From JBEKHI01 sp050012355 (GTDB lineage: Bacteria; Actinomycetota; Actinomycetes; Streptosporangiales; Streptosporangiaceae), in NCBI GenBank assembly GCA_050012355.1, contig JBEKHI010000186.1, positions 1 to 20,606 on the forward strand: a stretch of DNA of 20,606 bases. Direction: 5' to 3'. The notes beneath the pieces are model-generated. The model saw only the letters and a program-made list of their open reading frames with translations. It did not search any database and had not been told where the DNA came from. A program made the position numbers and the translations under genes. Within the stretch, counting starts at the first letter, position 1; every line of letters begins with the position of its first letter. Shown here piece by piece: positions 8,206 through 15,007 of the stretch.

Positions 8206-9450
8206 CTAATGAACGCGCCCGTTCTTGCCGTTCGCCGTCGTCCCTTGCCAGCGCAGCATTTCGAGTGCGACACCCACGTTGAGAACGTTCTCCGAGAGCG
8301 GCCGGGGCAGCATCTCGTCGGCTCGCGCGAGGCGGCGCAGCAGCGTGTTTCGGTGCGTGTAGAGCCTGACCGCGGCGTGCGACGCGTTGCATTGCTCGGC
8401 GATGTAGACCCGGACGGCCTCGGTGACCTCGGTTCCGGCGCTCGCGAGCGATCCGAGGGTCCGCCGCACGAATTCCTCGGCGCCCTCCGGATCCGCGGTG
8501 AGCAGGGCGATGAGTTCTACCTCGCTGTAGCTGGCAAGCTGCCGGGCACACCCGAGGCGGGTCAGCATGCGCTGCACGGTGAGAGCATCGAGATAGCTCC
8601 GGCGGAACCCGTCCATCCCGGCAACGGTGGAACCGACGGCCACGTGGGCGGCCGATATGGCACCGATCGCCGCGCGAAGTCCCGTCATATCGGGCTGACC
8701 GTGTACCCACACCCAGCGCGTGGCCGCGCTGGCCAGCACAGTGAGCGGACGGCCATCCCCAGCGCTGCTGGCGATCAGCTCAGCGACACGGTCCAAGGCA
8801 CTGAGGTCGGCGGCCTGATCGTCGCTCCACACGATGGCCGCGGTGTGCTGGCCGGTGAGCCGGTAGCCGAGGCGCTGTTCGGCAAGAGCCCGCGAGATAG
8901 GCGCGCCGTCCAGCAGCAGGCTGACGGTCTCGCGCCGCTCCGCGTGAGTGCCGCGGGTGAGTTCGTCGCGCTCGCGGGCGATCTGGGCGGAGATCGCCGC
9001 GAGGGTGTCATCCACGAAGGTCGAGATGGAACGGCACGAGACGTCGAGCAGTTCGCTCAGTTCGCCGGGGTCGGAGGTGAGTGAGAAGCAGACCTGGATC
9101 CACAGCCGGAGCGCCACGGCCTGGCCGACCCGGTAAGCGTCCAGCGCGGACTCGTTGAATCCGCGGCGGACCAGGTCACGGGCAATCGTTAGCGGCGCGT
9201 CCCCTAGGTTCGCCGGGACGCGCTCGCCGGGTGCGCGCAGGTTGGCGGTGGCCCAGTGCAGCAGGTTAGAGCGATTCGTAAGCCGGGTGGCGGCCGCGAG
9301 CACTGGGTCGTCGGCGACCTGCCGCTGGTGCGGCCCGGACAACGTCGCCTCGTCGAGTTCGTCCAGCCAGCGATCTGGCGGGTGCAGGGCGAATTCCGCG
9401 CCCTGGCGGATGAGCTCTCGGACACGCGGCGACGGAGGGTCCCACGACAC
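8206..9450 (-). CDS. PucR-family transcriptional regulator with RsbRD-like N-terminus
   Basis: This 414-residue cytosolic regulator has the actinobacterial PucR/CdaR layout. An all-helical RsbRD_N-like sensor covers about residues 10-150 and a degenerate GGDEF-like domain about 165-290. The C-terminal helix-turn-helix block holds the diagnostic THRNTLLRRL motif (HRNTLL at 366-371). The start is the GTG at 9448-9450; no strong ribosome-binding site is visible. It is divergent from the monooxygenase with 138 bp between the starts, so it probably controls that gene and the dehydrogenase behind it, likely as an activator responding to a small molecule. The family call is firm; the target and ligand are inferred. 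Confidence 0.87.
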   Translation of the reverse strand: MSWDPPSPRVRELIRQGAEFALHPPDRWLDELDEATLSGPHQRQVADDPVLAAATRLTNRSNLLHWATANLRAPGERVPANLGDAPLTIARDLVRRGFNESALDAYRVGQAVALRLWIQVCFSLTSDPGELSELLDVSCRSISTFVDDTLAAISAQIARERDELTRGTHAERRETVSLLLDGAPISRALAEQRLGYRLTGQHTAAIVWSDDQAADLSALDRVAELIASSAGDGRPLTVLASAATRWVWVHGQPDMTGLRAAIGAISAAHVAVGSTVAGMDGFRRSYLDALTVQRMLTRLGCARQLASYSEVELIALLTADPEGAEEFVRRTLGSLASAGTEVTEAVRVYIAEQCNASHAAVRLYTHRNTLLRRLARADEMLPRPLSENVLNVGVALEMLRWQGTTANGKNGRVH

Positions 9451-9588
9451 AAGGCCAGGCTAGTCAACATGTGGTGCAGAATGCCACAATTAGAAAACAG
9501 AGCGATGCACTTTGTGCTATCAGCCAATCCCTTCGGGTGGCATCATGGGTATGGTCGGCGATTCCTTCCGTCGTTGGGAGCTAACCTC
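9451..9588. promoter_or_regulatory. Divergent control region, PucR regulator / monooxygenase
   Basis: The spacer holds two dyads. One is TGTGG...CCACA (9470-9474 and 9484-9488) around an inner TGCA-GAA-TGC. The other is a perfect GCAC-TTT-GTGC (9507-9517). They are good candidates for binding by the adjacent PucR protein. The region is locally AT-richer (ACAATTAGAAAACAG, 9486-9500), as expected of a promoter, but no clear -35/-10 pair can be named. Confidence 0.45.
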
Positions 9589-11241
9589 ATGCCTTCGGCT
9601 TCCCCTCTCGCGACCGCTGCCGACGTCGACGTTCTCATCGTCGGCGCCGGCGTCTCCGGTATCGGCGCCGCGTACTACCTGCGGCGCGAGCACCCGCGGC
9701 GTAGCTACCTGATCCTGGAAGCACGCGATGCGTCGGGCGGAACCTGGGACCTGTTCCGGTACCCGGGCATCCGGTCGGACTCGGATCTGCACACGTTCGG
9801 CTATGAGTTCAAGCCCTGGCGCGACGAACACGCGATCGCGAGCGCCGACAAGATTCTCGCGTACGTCCGCGAGACAGCCAGCGAGTACGGCATCGACGGC
9901 GAGATCCGCTACCACTCCAAGGTGACCAGCGCGTCGTGGTCGTCTCAGGACGCTCGGTGGACGGTCGAAGTCCAGCACACCGATACCAGCGAGCGAACCA
10001 CGATGACATGCAACTGGATGTTCTGCGCGGGCGGCTATTACCGGTACGACGAGGGCTTCACGCCGCGTTTCGAGGGGCGCGAACGGTTCCGCGGGCCGAT
10101 CGTCCACCCGCAGCAATGGCCCGAGGACCTCGATTACACCGGTAAGCGAGTGCTCGTCATAGGTAGCGGCGCCACCGCCGTCACCCTGCTTCCCGCGATG
10201 GCGGACACCGCCGCGCACGTGACGATGCTGCAGCGGACACCAAGTTACGTCATGTCGCTGCCGGCGAAGGACAAGCTAGCGAACCGGCTCCGCGGGCTGC
10301 TCGGCGAGGACCGCGGCTACGCGATCACGCGCCGCAAGAACATCATCCAGCAGCAGACTCTCTGGCGGTTCTGCCAGAAGTACCCGAGGGCCGCGCGCAG
10401 GCTAATCCGCAAGCTCAACGTGAAGATGCTGCCCGAGGGGTATCCGGTGGATGAGCACTTCAATCCGCCGTACAACCCGTGGGATCAGCGGCTGTGCTTC
10501 GTACCGAACGGTGACCTGTTCAAGGCCATCCGCGCCGGACGCGCATCGGTAGTCACGGACCGCATCGCGACATTCACCGAGAATGGTGTCCTGCTTGAGT
10601 CCGGCCGGGAGCTGGAAGCGGACATCATCGTGACGGCGACGGGCCTGAACGTCCAAGCGATGGGCGGCATGTCGCTGACCGTGGACGGTGCGACGGTAAG
10701 CCTGCCAGATACGATCGCGTACAAGGGCATGATGCTGTCCGGCGTGCCGAACTTCGCCTACGCGATCGGCTACACCAACTCCTCCTGGACGCTGAAGATC
10801 GGGCTGTTGTGCGAGCACTTCTGCCGCCTGCTCACGTATATGGACGCCCACGGCTACGACACGGCGCGACCCGAACCGGCCGACCTGGCGATGCCCACGC
10901 GGCCATTCATGAACTTCGCCGCTGGCTACATCCAGCGCTCGATCGACCAGTTGCCGCGCCAAGGTAACCGGGCCCCCTGGCTGACCTCGATGAGCTACGC
11001 CAATGATGTCAAGTTGCTGCGCCGCCTGCCGGTCCAGGATCCGGAGCTGCTCCTGTGCCGAAGCCAGGCCCGCGTGCCCGGTCCCGCGGCGGAGGTTGTC
11101 GCCTTATGGACAGGTTCGACTTCACTCGCGGCACCGCGATTGTCACCGGGGCGGCCAGCGGTATCGGTGAGCAGCTCGGTTACGCGCTCGCCCGCCGGGG
11201 AAGTGCGCTGGCCCTGGTCGACCGGGACGCCGAGCGACTAG
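9589..11241 (+). CDS. EthA-like Baeyer-Villiger flavin monooxygenase with abnormal C-terminal extension
   Basis: This 550-residue FAD/NADPH enzyme should insert oxygen next to a ketone or oxidise S/N compounds. The FAD Rossmann motif GAGVSGIG starts at residue 19. The Baeyer-Villiger fingerprint FxGxxxHxxxW reads FRGPIVHPQQW at 167-177, and the NADPH motif GSGATAV starts at 192. Blocks such as GTWDLFRYPGIRSDSD, YNPWDQRLC.VPNGDLF and AYKGMMLSG match, from memory, mycobacterial EthA and MymA closely. The ATG at 9589 has GGGAG about 9 nt upstream; the frame is open further 5' but that part is antisense to the regulator. Family proteins end near residue 505. Here codon 11104-11106 is TTA where TGA or TAA would be expected, and the frame continues 45 more residues inside the dehydrogenase gene. 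The extension is low-complexity and not family-like. Confidence 0.92.
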   Translation: MPSASPLATAADVDVLIVGAGVSGIGAAYYLRREHPRRSYLILEARDASGGTWDLFRYPGIRSDSDLHTFGYEFKPWRDEHAIASADKILAYVRETASEYGIDGEIRYHSKVTSASWSSQDARWTVEVQHTDTSERTTMTCNWMFCAGGYYRYDEGFTPRFEGRERFRGPIVHPQQWPEDLDYTGKRVLVIGSGATAVTLLPAMADTAAHVTMLQRTPSYVMSLPAKDKLANRLRGLLGEDRGYAITRRKNIIQQQTLWRFCQKYPRAARRLIRKLNVKMLPEGYPVDEHFNPPYNPWDQRLCFVPNGDLFKAIRAGRASVVTDRIATFTENGVLLESGRELEADIIVTATGLNVQAMGGMSLTVDGATVSLPDTIAYKGMMLSGVPNFAYAIGYTNSSWTLKIGLLCEHFCRLLTYMDAHGYDTARPEPADLAMPTRPFMNFAAGYIQRSIDQLPRQGNRAPWLTSMSYANDVKLLRRLPVQDPELLLCRSQARVPGPAAEVVALWTGSTSLAAPRLSPGRPAVSVSSSVTRSPAGEVRWPWSTGTPSD

Positions 11242-11939
11242 AACGGGTCGCCAAGACGGTGGGAACCATCAGCGACCGGCCGTTGACCTGCTACGTCACC
11301 GATCTCTCCGACGAGGTAGCCACTCACGCCCTCGGCGATACGCTCGCCGCCGCCCATCCGGATACCACCCTGCTCATCAACAACGCCGGAGTCGCTCTCG
11401 GCGGAACCTTCGAGCAGGTCAGCGAGGAGGAATTCGACTGGCTTCTCGCGATCAACCTGCGTGCCGTGATCACCCTGACCCGGGCGTTGCTACCGGTGCT
11501 GCGCGCCAATCCCGGATCGCATCTAGTCAATGTCTCCAGCCTTTTCGGGCTGATCGCGCCGCCTGGCCAGGTCGCCTACGCCACCAGCAAGTTCGCCGTC
11601 CGCGGATTTACCGAGGCGCTGCGAGCCGAACTCGCCCGCGACGTCGGTGTCACGGTGGTGCATCCTGGCGGAATCCGGACCCGGATCGCCGAGACAGCAC
11701 GAGTGGCCGTCGGTGCCACCGTCGCTCAGGAGGCGGCCACAAAGGCCGCCTTCGCACGGCTACTGACCTACCCGCCCGACCGCGCCGCCCAGGAGATCGT
11801 CGCCGCCGTCGAAACCCGCCGTCCGCGGCTGCTCATCTCGTCCAGCGCCCGCATCCCCGACCTGATGGCCCGGATATCCCCGACCCGGTACCCGGAACTG
11901 CTGAAGATCGTCACCCGCCTGCAGAACCGCCGACGCTGA
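11106..11939 (+). CDS. Short-chain dehydrogenase/reductase (classical SDR)
   Basis: This 277-residue NAD(P)-dependent oxidoreductase of the classical SDR type carries the cofactor motif TGAASGIG (residues 14-21). NNAG is at 92-95, the catalytic Ser in VSS (S145), and YxxxK is Y158/K162. The ATG at 11106 has GGAGG about 10 nt upstream, which fixes the start inside the 3' end of the monooxygenase frame. In mycobacteria an SDR of this kind sits in the mymA cluster with a related monooxygenase. Here the pair is back to back, so the dehydrogenase may make the ketone that the monooxygenase uses, or handle its product. Its 3' end runs 29 bp into the convergent TetR gene. Substrate unknown. Confidence 0.92.
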   Translation: MDRFDFTRGTAIVTGAASGIGEQLGYALARRGSALALVDRDAERLERVAKTVGTISDRPLTCYVTDLSDEVATHALGDTLAAAHPDTTLLINNAGVALGGTFEQVSEEEFDWLLAINLRAVITLTRALLPVLRANPGSHLVNVSSLFGLIAPPGQVAYATSKFAVRGFTEALRAELARDVGVTVVHPGGIRTRIAETARVAVGATVAQEAATKAAFARLLTYPPDRAAQEIVAAVETRRPRLLISSSARIPDLMARISPTRYPELLKIVTRLQNRRR

Positions 11940-12579
11940 CTCCGGAACTGCTTTCTTGAGTCCTGTCCGCGTCTTTGTTGCGGGCGAGTTCGAGTAGGGT
12001 CCCGACCGCCGTTTCGAGTGGACGAGTGTCCCGGTGGACCTGGGCGAGGAGAAGACCGCCCTGCAGTGTGGCGAGGAGGGTCAGGGCGAGGGCGTCCGGG
12101 TCGGTGCCGTGCGCGAGGTGCCCGGCGTCATCCAGTCGGCGCAGCCCGTCCGTGATGGCCGTCTGCCACTGCCCGAATCCACTGGCCAGCAGCGCGCGGG
12201 CGCGCGGGTCGGTCTCCGCGAGTTGCCCGGCCAGCGAACCGAGGGGACAGCCGCCCTTTCCCCCGCCGTTTCTGGCCTGGGCGATCACCATGTCACGCCA
12301 GGTCCTCAGTCCCTCGGTGCTACCGAGGTCGGCCTGCCGCTGATTGCCGGAGATGACGTCGGCCTGGTGGGTGATGACCGCCTGGACGAGCTCGTCCTTG
12401 TCGGGGAAGTAGTGGTACATCTGCGATCCGCTGACTTCCGCCGCCGCTTTGACGTCATCCAGCGTGGTGCCCGCCACGCCCCGCTCGTAGATCAGCCGTG
12501 CGGCCGCCTCCACGATCCGGGCCCGGGTCCGCTCCCCTTTAGGGGTGAGTCTCGGCCGGCTCTGTCCCTCGCCTTCCAT
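11911..12579 (-). CDS. TetR-family transcriptional repressor
   Basis: This 222-residue regulator has a typical TetR N-terminal helix-turn-helix, from TRARIVEAAARLIYERG to SGSQMYHYFPDKDELV (HTH about residues 38-60). The ligand-binding domain is helical and contains GGCPLGSLAGQLAE, whose cysteine could be a sensing residue, though that is a guess. The ATG at 12579 is chosen because the protein has a normal N-terminus from there; a GTG at 12588 is an alternative. The longer open frame to 12672 would run across the operators. It is divergent from the NmrA-like gene, and twin palindromes lie between them, so it most likely represses that gene and itself. Its last 29 bp overlap the convergent dehydrogenase gene. 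Confidence 0.92.
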   Translation of the reverse strand: MEGEGQSRPRLTPKGERTRARIVEAAARLIYERGVAGTTLDDVKAAAEVSGSQMYHYFPDKDELVQAVITHQADVISGNQRQADLGSTEGLRTWRDMVIAQARNGGGKGGCPLGSLAGQLAETDPRARALLASGFGQWQTAITDGLRRLDDAGHLAHGTDPDALALTLLATLQGGLLLAQVHRDTRPLETAVGTLLELARNKDADRTQESSSGVSVGGSAGG

Positions 12580-12601
12580 GGCGTTCACGGTACCAGCTTT
12601 A

Positions 12602-12617
12602 TGAGTTTGACAACCCA
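12602..12617. promoter_or_regulatory. TetR operator, left copy
   Basis: The dyad TGAGTT-TGAC-AACCCA is 16 bp and symmetric except at one position per arm. It overlaps the -35 hexamer (12607-12612) of the NmrA-like gene. It shares the pattern TGRGTT-N4-AACYCA with the copy at 12635-12650, whose centre is 33 bp away (about three helical turns). Binding by the adjacent TetR protein is inferred. Confidence 0.7.
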
Positions 12618-12635
12618 GTCTAAGCACGCAATAGT
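12607..12635 (+). promoter_or_regulatory. Promoter of the NmrA-like gene
   Basis: A perfect -35 TTGACA (12607-12612) is followed by a 17-bp spacer and AATAGT (12630-12635, 4 of 6 matches to TATAAT). Transcription would start near 12642, inside the right operator. Both operators cover the promoter, which is the classic layout for repression by a divergent TetR protein. Confidence 0.6.
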
Positions 12636-12650
12636 GGGTTATGCAACTCA
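12635..12650. promoter_or_regulatory. TetR operator, right copy
   Basis: The dyad TGGGTT-ATGC-AACTCA is the mirror image of the left operator: its reverse complement is TGAGTT-GCAT-AACCCA, identical in both arms. With one more flanking base per site, the two form a 17-bp inverted repeat (12601-12617 and 12635-12651) with 17 bp between. It begins at the last base of the -10 and covers the expected transcription start of the NmrA-like gene. Confidence 0.7.
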
Positions 12651-12675
12651 TTATCAATGGCTGGGGAGACACATC

Positions 12676-13512
12676 GTGATTCTTGTGACGACTGCGGGGA
12701 AGGTCGGCGGCGAGACGGTCCGGCTGCTACGCGAGCAGGACGTGCCGGTCCGAGTGCTCGTGCGGGACCCGGCGAAGGCGCCTGACTTGGGTGGCGCGGA
12801 GATCGCCGTCGGCGACCTGGATGTGCCAGCGAGCATCGATGACGCAATGAAGGGCGTCAGCGGGGTGGTACTGGTCAGCCCGGCCGTGCCGGTCCAGGAA
12901 CTGAACGTCGTTGCCAGCGCCGCCAAGGCTGGCGTAGCGCACATCGTCAAGGCGACCAGCAAGGCCTCGGCCGACTCGCCCATCGCCCGGCGGCGTGGAC
13001 AGGCCAAGATCGAAGCCGGGCTAGCCGCCTCCGGAGTGCCCCACACGCTGCTACGGTCCAACGCCTACATGCAGAACTTGCTAACCCTGGCTCCAGCGAT
13101 CGCCGCGACGAGCAGCTTCGGGTCCGCGGCGGGCAAGGGCCGCACCGGCTTGGTCGACTCCCGCGACGTCGCGGCCGTGGCCGCTGAGATCGCGGCCTCG
13201 CCGACCGTGCACGCTGGCAAGGCCTACTGGCTTACCGGGCCGGAACTGGTCTCCAACTACGACGTGGCCGCCGTGCTGTCGAAGCTGCTCGGCAGGACCA
13301 TCGTCTACCGAGAGCTCACCTTCGAGGAGAACAAGGACGCGATGATTGAGGCCGGCGTCCCGGAGCCGATCGCGGAGATGAACGCCCAGGCATTCAGTCT
13401 CACCGCAGAAGGCGACGCCGAGTGGATCACCGATGACGTCCCGTCCATCCTCGGCCGCCCGGCCCGCTCCTTCGAGCAGTTCGCCGCTGACCACGCCGCC
13501 GCATTCTCCTAG
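12676..13512 (+). CDS. NmrA-like NAD(P)-binding protein (atypical SDR, quinone-oxidoreductase type)
   Basis: This 278-residue protein belongs to the atypical SDR group that includes NmrA sensors and QOR2/azoreductase-like quinone reductases. It starts MILVTTAGKVGGETV, a degenerate TGxxGxxG dinucleotide loop at residues 5-12. It continues with VRVLVRDPAKA, where the Arg pair would select NADP. The usual family pattern with LRSNAYMQN near the middle and a substrate-side region DYxxxL-like (SNYDVAAVLSKLLGR) is present. The GTG at 12676 is chosen because GGGGAG lies 7 nt upstream; the frame is open far 5' but crosses the TetR gene. It is probably repressed by the TetR protein and may detoxify quinones or other electrophiles. 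The stop codon shares a CTAG with the convergent hydrolase. Confidence 0.88.
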   Translation: MILVTTAGKVGGETVRLLREQDVPVRVLVRDPAKAPDLGGAEIAVGDLDVPASIDDAMKGVSGVVLVSPAVPVQELNVVASAAKAGVAHIVKATSKASADSPIARRRGQAKIEAGLAASGVPHTLLRSNAYMQNLLTLAPAIAATSSFGSAAGKGRTGLVDSRDVAAVAAEIAASPTVHAGKAYWLTGPELVSNYDVAAVLSKLLGRTIVYRELTFEENKDAMIEAGVPEPIAEMNAQAFSLTAEGDAEWITDDVPSILGRPARSFEQFAADHAAAFS

Positions 13513-14279
13513 GCCCAGATCGCCTGGATGACCTGATCGGGGGTCTCCAGCTGCGGGGAGTGGCCGGTGTCGGGCAGCAACTGGAACCGGCTAGCCGGGA
13601 TTGCAGCGGCGTAGGCGCGCCCGTAGTCGGCGTCAACGATCCCGTCGCTGCGGCCCCACAGCACCAGGGCGGGGACCTTGACCGATCCGAGACGCTCCGC
13701 GAGGGTCGGATCGATCATGGCGGTGCCCGCGTACACGCGGATGGCGGCCCGGTTGCCCGCGGCGATCGCCTGCGCGGCTGGCGGCAGGGTCGCGGGGTCG
13801 ATGCGGAACGGCTCGGGATTGTGGAAGCTGCGCTGGAAGACCTGGTCCAGGGTGAGGGAGAAGAAGTCGGCCACCGGGTGGCCCGGTACCTCGATCCCGA
13901 CCGCGTCGATCAGCACAATGCCGCTGACGCGCGACGATTTCAGCAGCGCGATCTCCGCGGTGATCCAGCCTCCGATGGAGTTACCGATGACGGTGACGTT
14001 CTCAAGGCCGAGCTGCAAGAGCAGCGCGTTGTACAGCGCGGCCAGCCCGCCGATGGAGTTCAGCCCCTCGGGCCTAGGGGTGCCGTCGAAGCCAGGGTGG
14101 GTCGGCGCCAGCACGCGTACGTCGTGGGCGGCGGCGAACTTCTGCGCGAATCCGGTGACCGACTGCGGGCCAGCTCCGCCGTGCAGGAGCAGGAACGGCT
14201 GCCCGGACCCATAGTCGGCGACGGTCACCTCGACCGGACCTATCCCGGTCAGGTCCACGGTGTGAATAACGGCGTTCAT
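13509..14279 (-). CDS. Alpha/beta-fold hydrolase
   Basis: This 256-residue serine hydrolase has a complete triad: the nucleophile in GNSIGG (Ser101), the acid in LWGRSDG (Asp212) and the histidine in DTGHSP (His240). The oxyanion motif is LLLHGGAGP (about 30-38). The ATG at 14279 is chosen for the excellent AAGGAGAG 4 nt upstream; an ATG at 14300 is the only longer option. It follows the cupin gene by 47 bp on the same strand, and the two probably form an operon. A meta-cleavage-type or lactone/enol-ester hydrolase is plausible, but the substrate is unknown. Its stop codon overlaps the convergent NmrA-like gene by 4 bp. Confidence 0.9.
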   Translation of the reverse strand: MNAVIHTVDLTGIGPVEVTVADYGSGQPFLLLHGGAGPQSVTGFAQKFAAAHDVRVLAPTHPGFDGTPRPEGLNSIGGLAALYNALLLQLGLENVTVIGNSIGGWITAEIALLKSSRVSGIVLIDAVGIEVPGHPVADFFSLTLDQVFQRSFHNPEPFRIDPATLPPAAQAIAAGNRAAIRVYAGTAMIDPTLAERLGSVKVPALVLWGRSDGIVDADYGRAYAAAIPASRFQLLPDTGHSPQLETPDQVIQAIWA

Positions 14280-14326
14280 CGGTCTCTCCTTGGTTATCAC
14301 TGATCCCGCGCGCCGACTGGCCGGTG

Positions 14327-14785
14327 CTAGGCGAAGTCGGTGGCCGGCTCGGTGGCGTAACGGCTCATCGCCTGGATGGTGGCCTCAGGGGTGAGCGCCT
14401 GGCCCCCGGCGATCATGTCGCGCAGGTCGTGGAAGTACTCGACGTACAGATCGGGAGTGAAGGTGTTGAGAATCACGGTGGTCTCGCCAGTCGGGTTGGC
14501 AAAGGTGTGCGGCGCGCCCGGAGGGATCATGACCAGGGTTCCGGCGGGTGCGTCGTAGACGGTCTCGCCGACGGTGAACCGCGCGGTACCGGACACGACA
14601 TAGAAGCCTTCGTCGTGGCGGGCATGGCGGTGCTGGGGTGGCCCGTCGGTGTGCGGAGCGATAGTGATCTCGCCCATTCCGAGCCGGTGCCCCGTGGTCG
14701 AGCCGTCCTCCAGGATCCGCATCTGGGTCGAACCGAGCTGGATCGACTCGCCGCCGTCCGGGCCGACCACCGAAACCTGTGCCAT
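14327..14785 (-). CDS. Cupin-domain protein
   Basis: This is a 152-residue single-domain cupin. Motif 1 provides metal ligands in QHRHARHDEGFYVVSG (H52, H54, E59), and motif 2 is PPGAPHTFAN (H93). These are the usual three His and one Glu, so a metal site is likely. The ATG at 14785 has GGAG 7 nt upstream. It is the first gene of a likely operon with the alpha/beta hydrolase. The region just upstream holds repeated GACTCT elements, suggesting dedicated control. Cupins of this size may be dioxygenases, isomerases or small-molecule binders, and the sequence does not decide between them. Confidence 0.9.
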   Translation of the reverse strand: MAQVSVVGPDGGESIQLGSTQMRILEDGSTTGHRLGMGEITIAPHTDGPPQHRHARHDEGFYVVSGTARFTVGETVYDAPAGTLVMIPPGAPHTFANPTGETTVILNTFTPDLYVEYFHDLRDMIAGGQALTPEATIQAMSRYATEPATDFA

Positions 14786-14809
14786 TGGGAAGCTCCAATC
14801 GAGACGGCT

Positions 14810-14881
14810 GACTCTCTTTGTGAGAGTTGACTCTTATGAGCGTAGCACGCCAGCCACTTCATGCAAGTCGACTCTCATGAG
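14810..14881. promoter_or_regulatory. GACTCT repeat array upstream of the cupin operon
   Basis: GACTCT occurs at 14810, 14829 and 14870, spaced 19 and 41 bp (close to two and four helical turns). The last two sit in a 15-bp repeat GTYGACTCTYATGAG (14826-14840 and 14867-14881, 13 of 15 identical). ACTCTC-TTTGT-GAGAGT (14811-14827) is a perfect dyad. On the minus strand TTGCAT, 16 bp and TACGCT form a weak promoter between the two 15-bp copies. A repressor or activator array is the likeliest reading. Confidence 0.5.
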
Positions 14882-15007
14882 GCGATCTAGAGGCGCCACG
14901 GCTCTCGGCTGGCCCGGTGCGGGGAACCAGTCCAGGCGGGCGACCCCGGCCGGGGTGGGGATCAGTTCCTCGACGGCTCCGGCTGCCGTCTGCTTCAGGT
15001 TGCTCAC
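14834..15007 (-). pseudogene. N-terminal fragment of a second hydrolase (KANL3/Tex30-like)
   Basis: A GTG at 15007 overlaps the stop of the upstream broken gene as GTGA and opens a 57-residue frame. Residues 15-40 (LIPTPAGVARLDWFPAPGQPRAVA) resemble the start of KANL3/Tex30-type alpha/beta hydrolases, in which a GHGAGG segment should follow. Instead the frame ends in 17 residues encoded by the GACTCT repeat region. I read this as a gene cut off after about 40 codons. The resemblance is from memory and short, so this is tentative. Confidence 0.4.

Noticed and set aside
9256..9588. 5' extension of the monooxygenase frame
   Set aside because: The first part is antisense to the PucR-type gene. 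The family N-terminus and a ribosome-binding site both point to 9589.
12034..12675. 5' extension of the NmrA-like frame
   Set aside because: It is antisense to the TetR gene and crosses the operators; GTG 12676 has a good ribosome-binding site.
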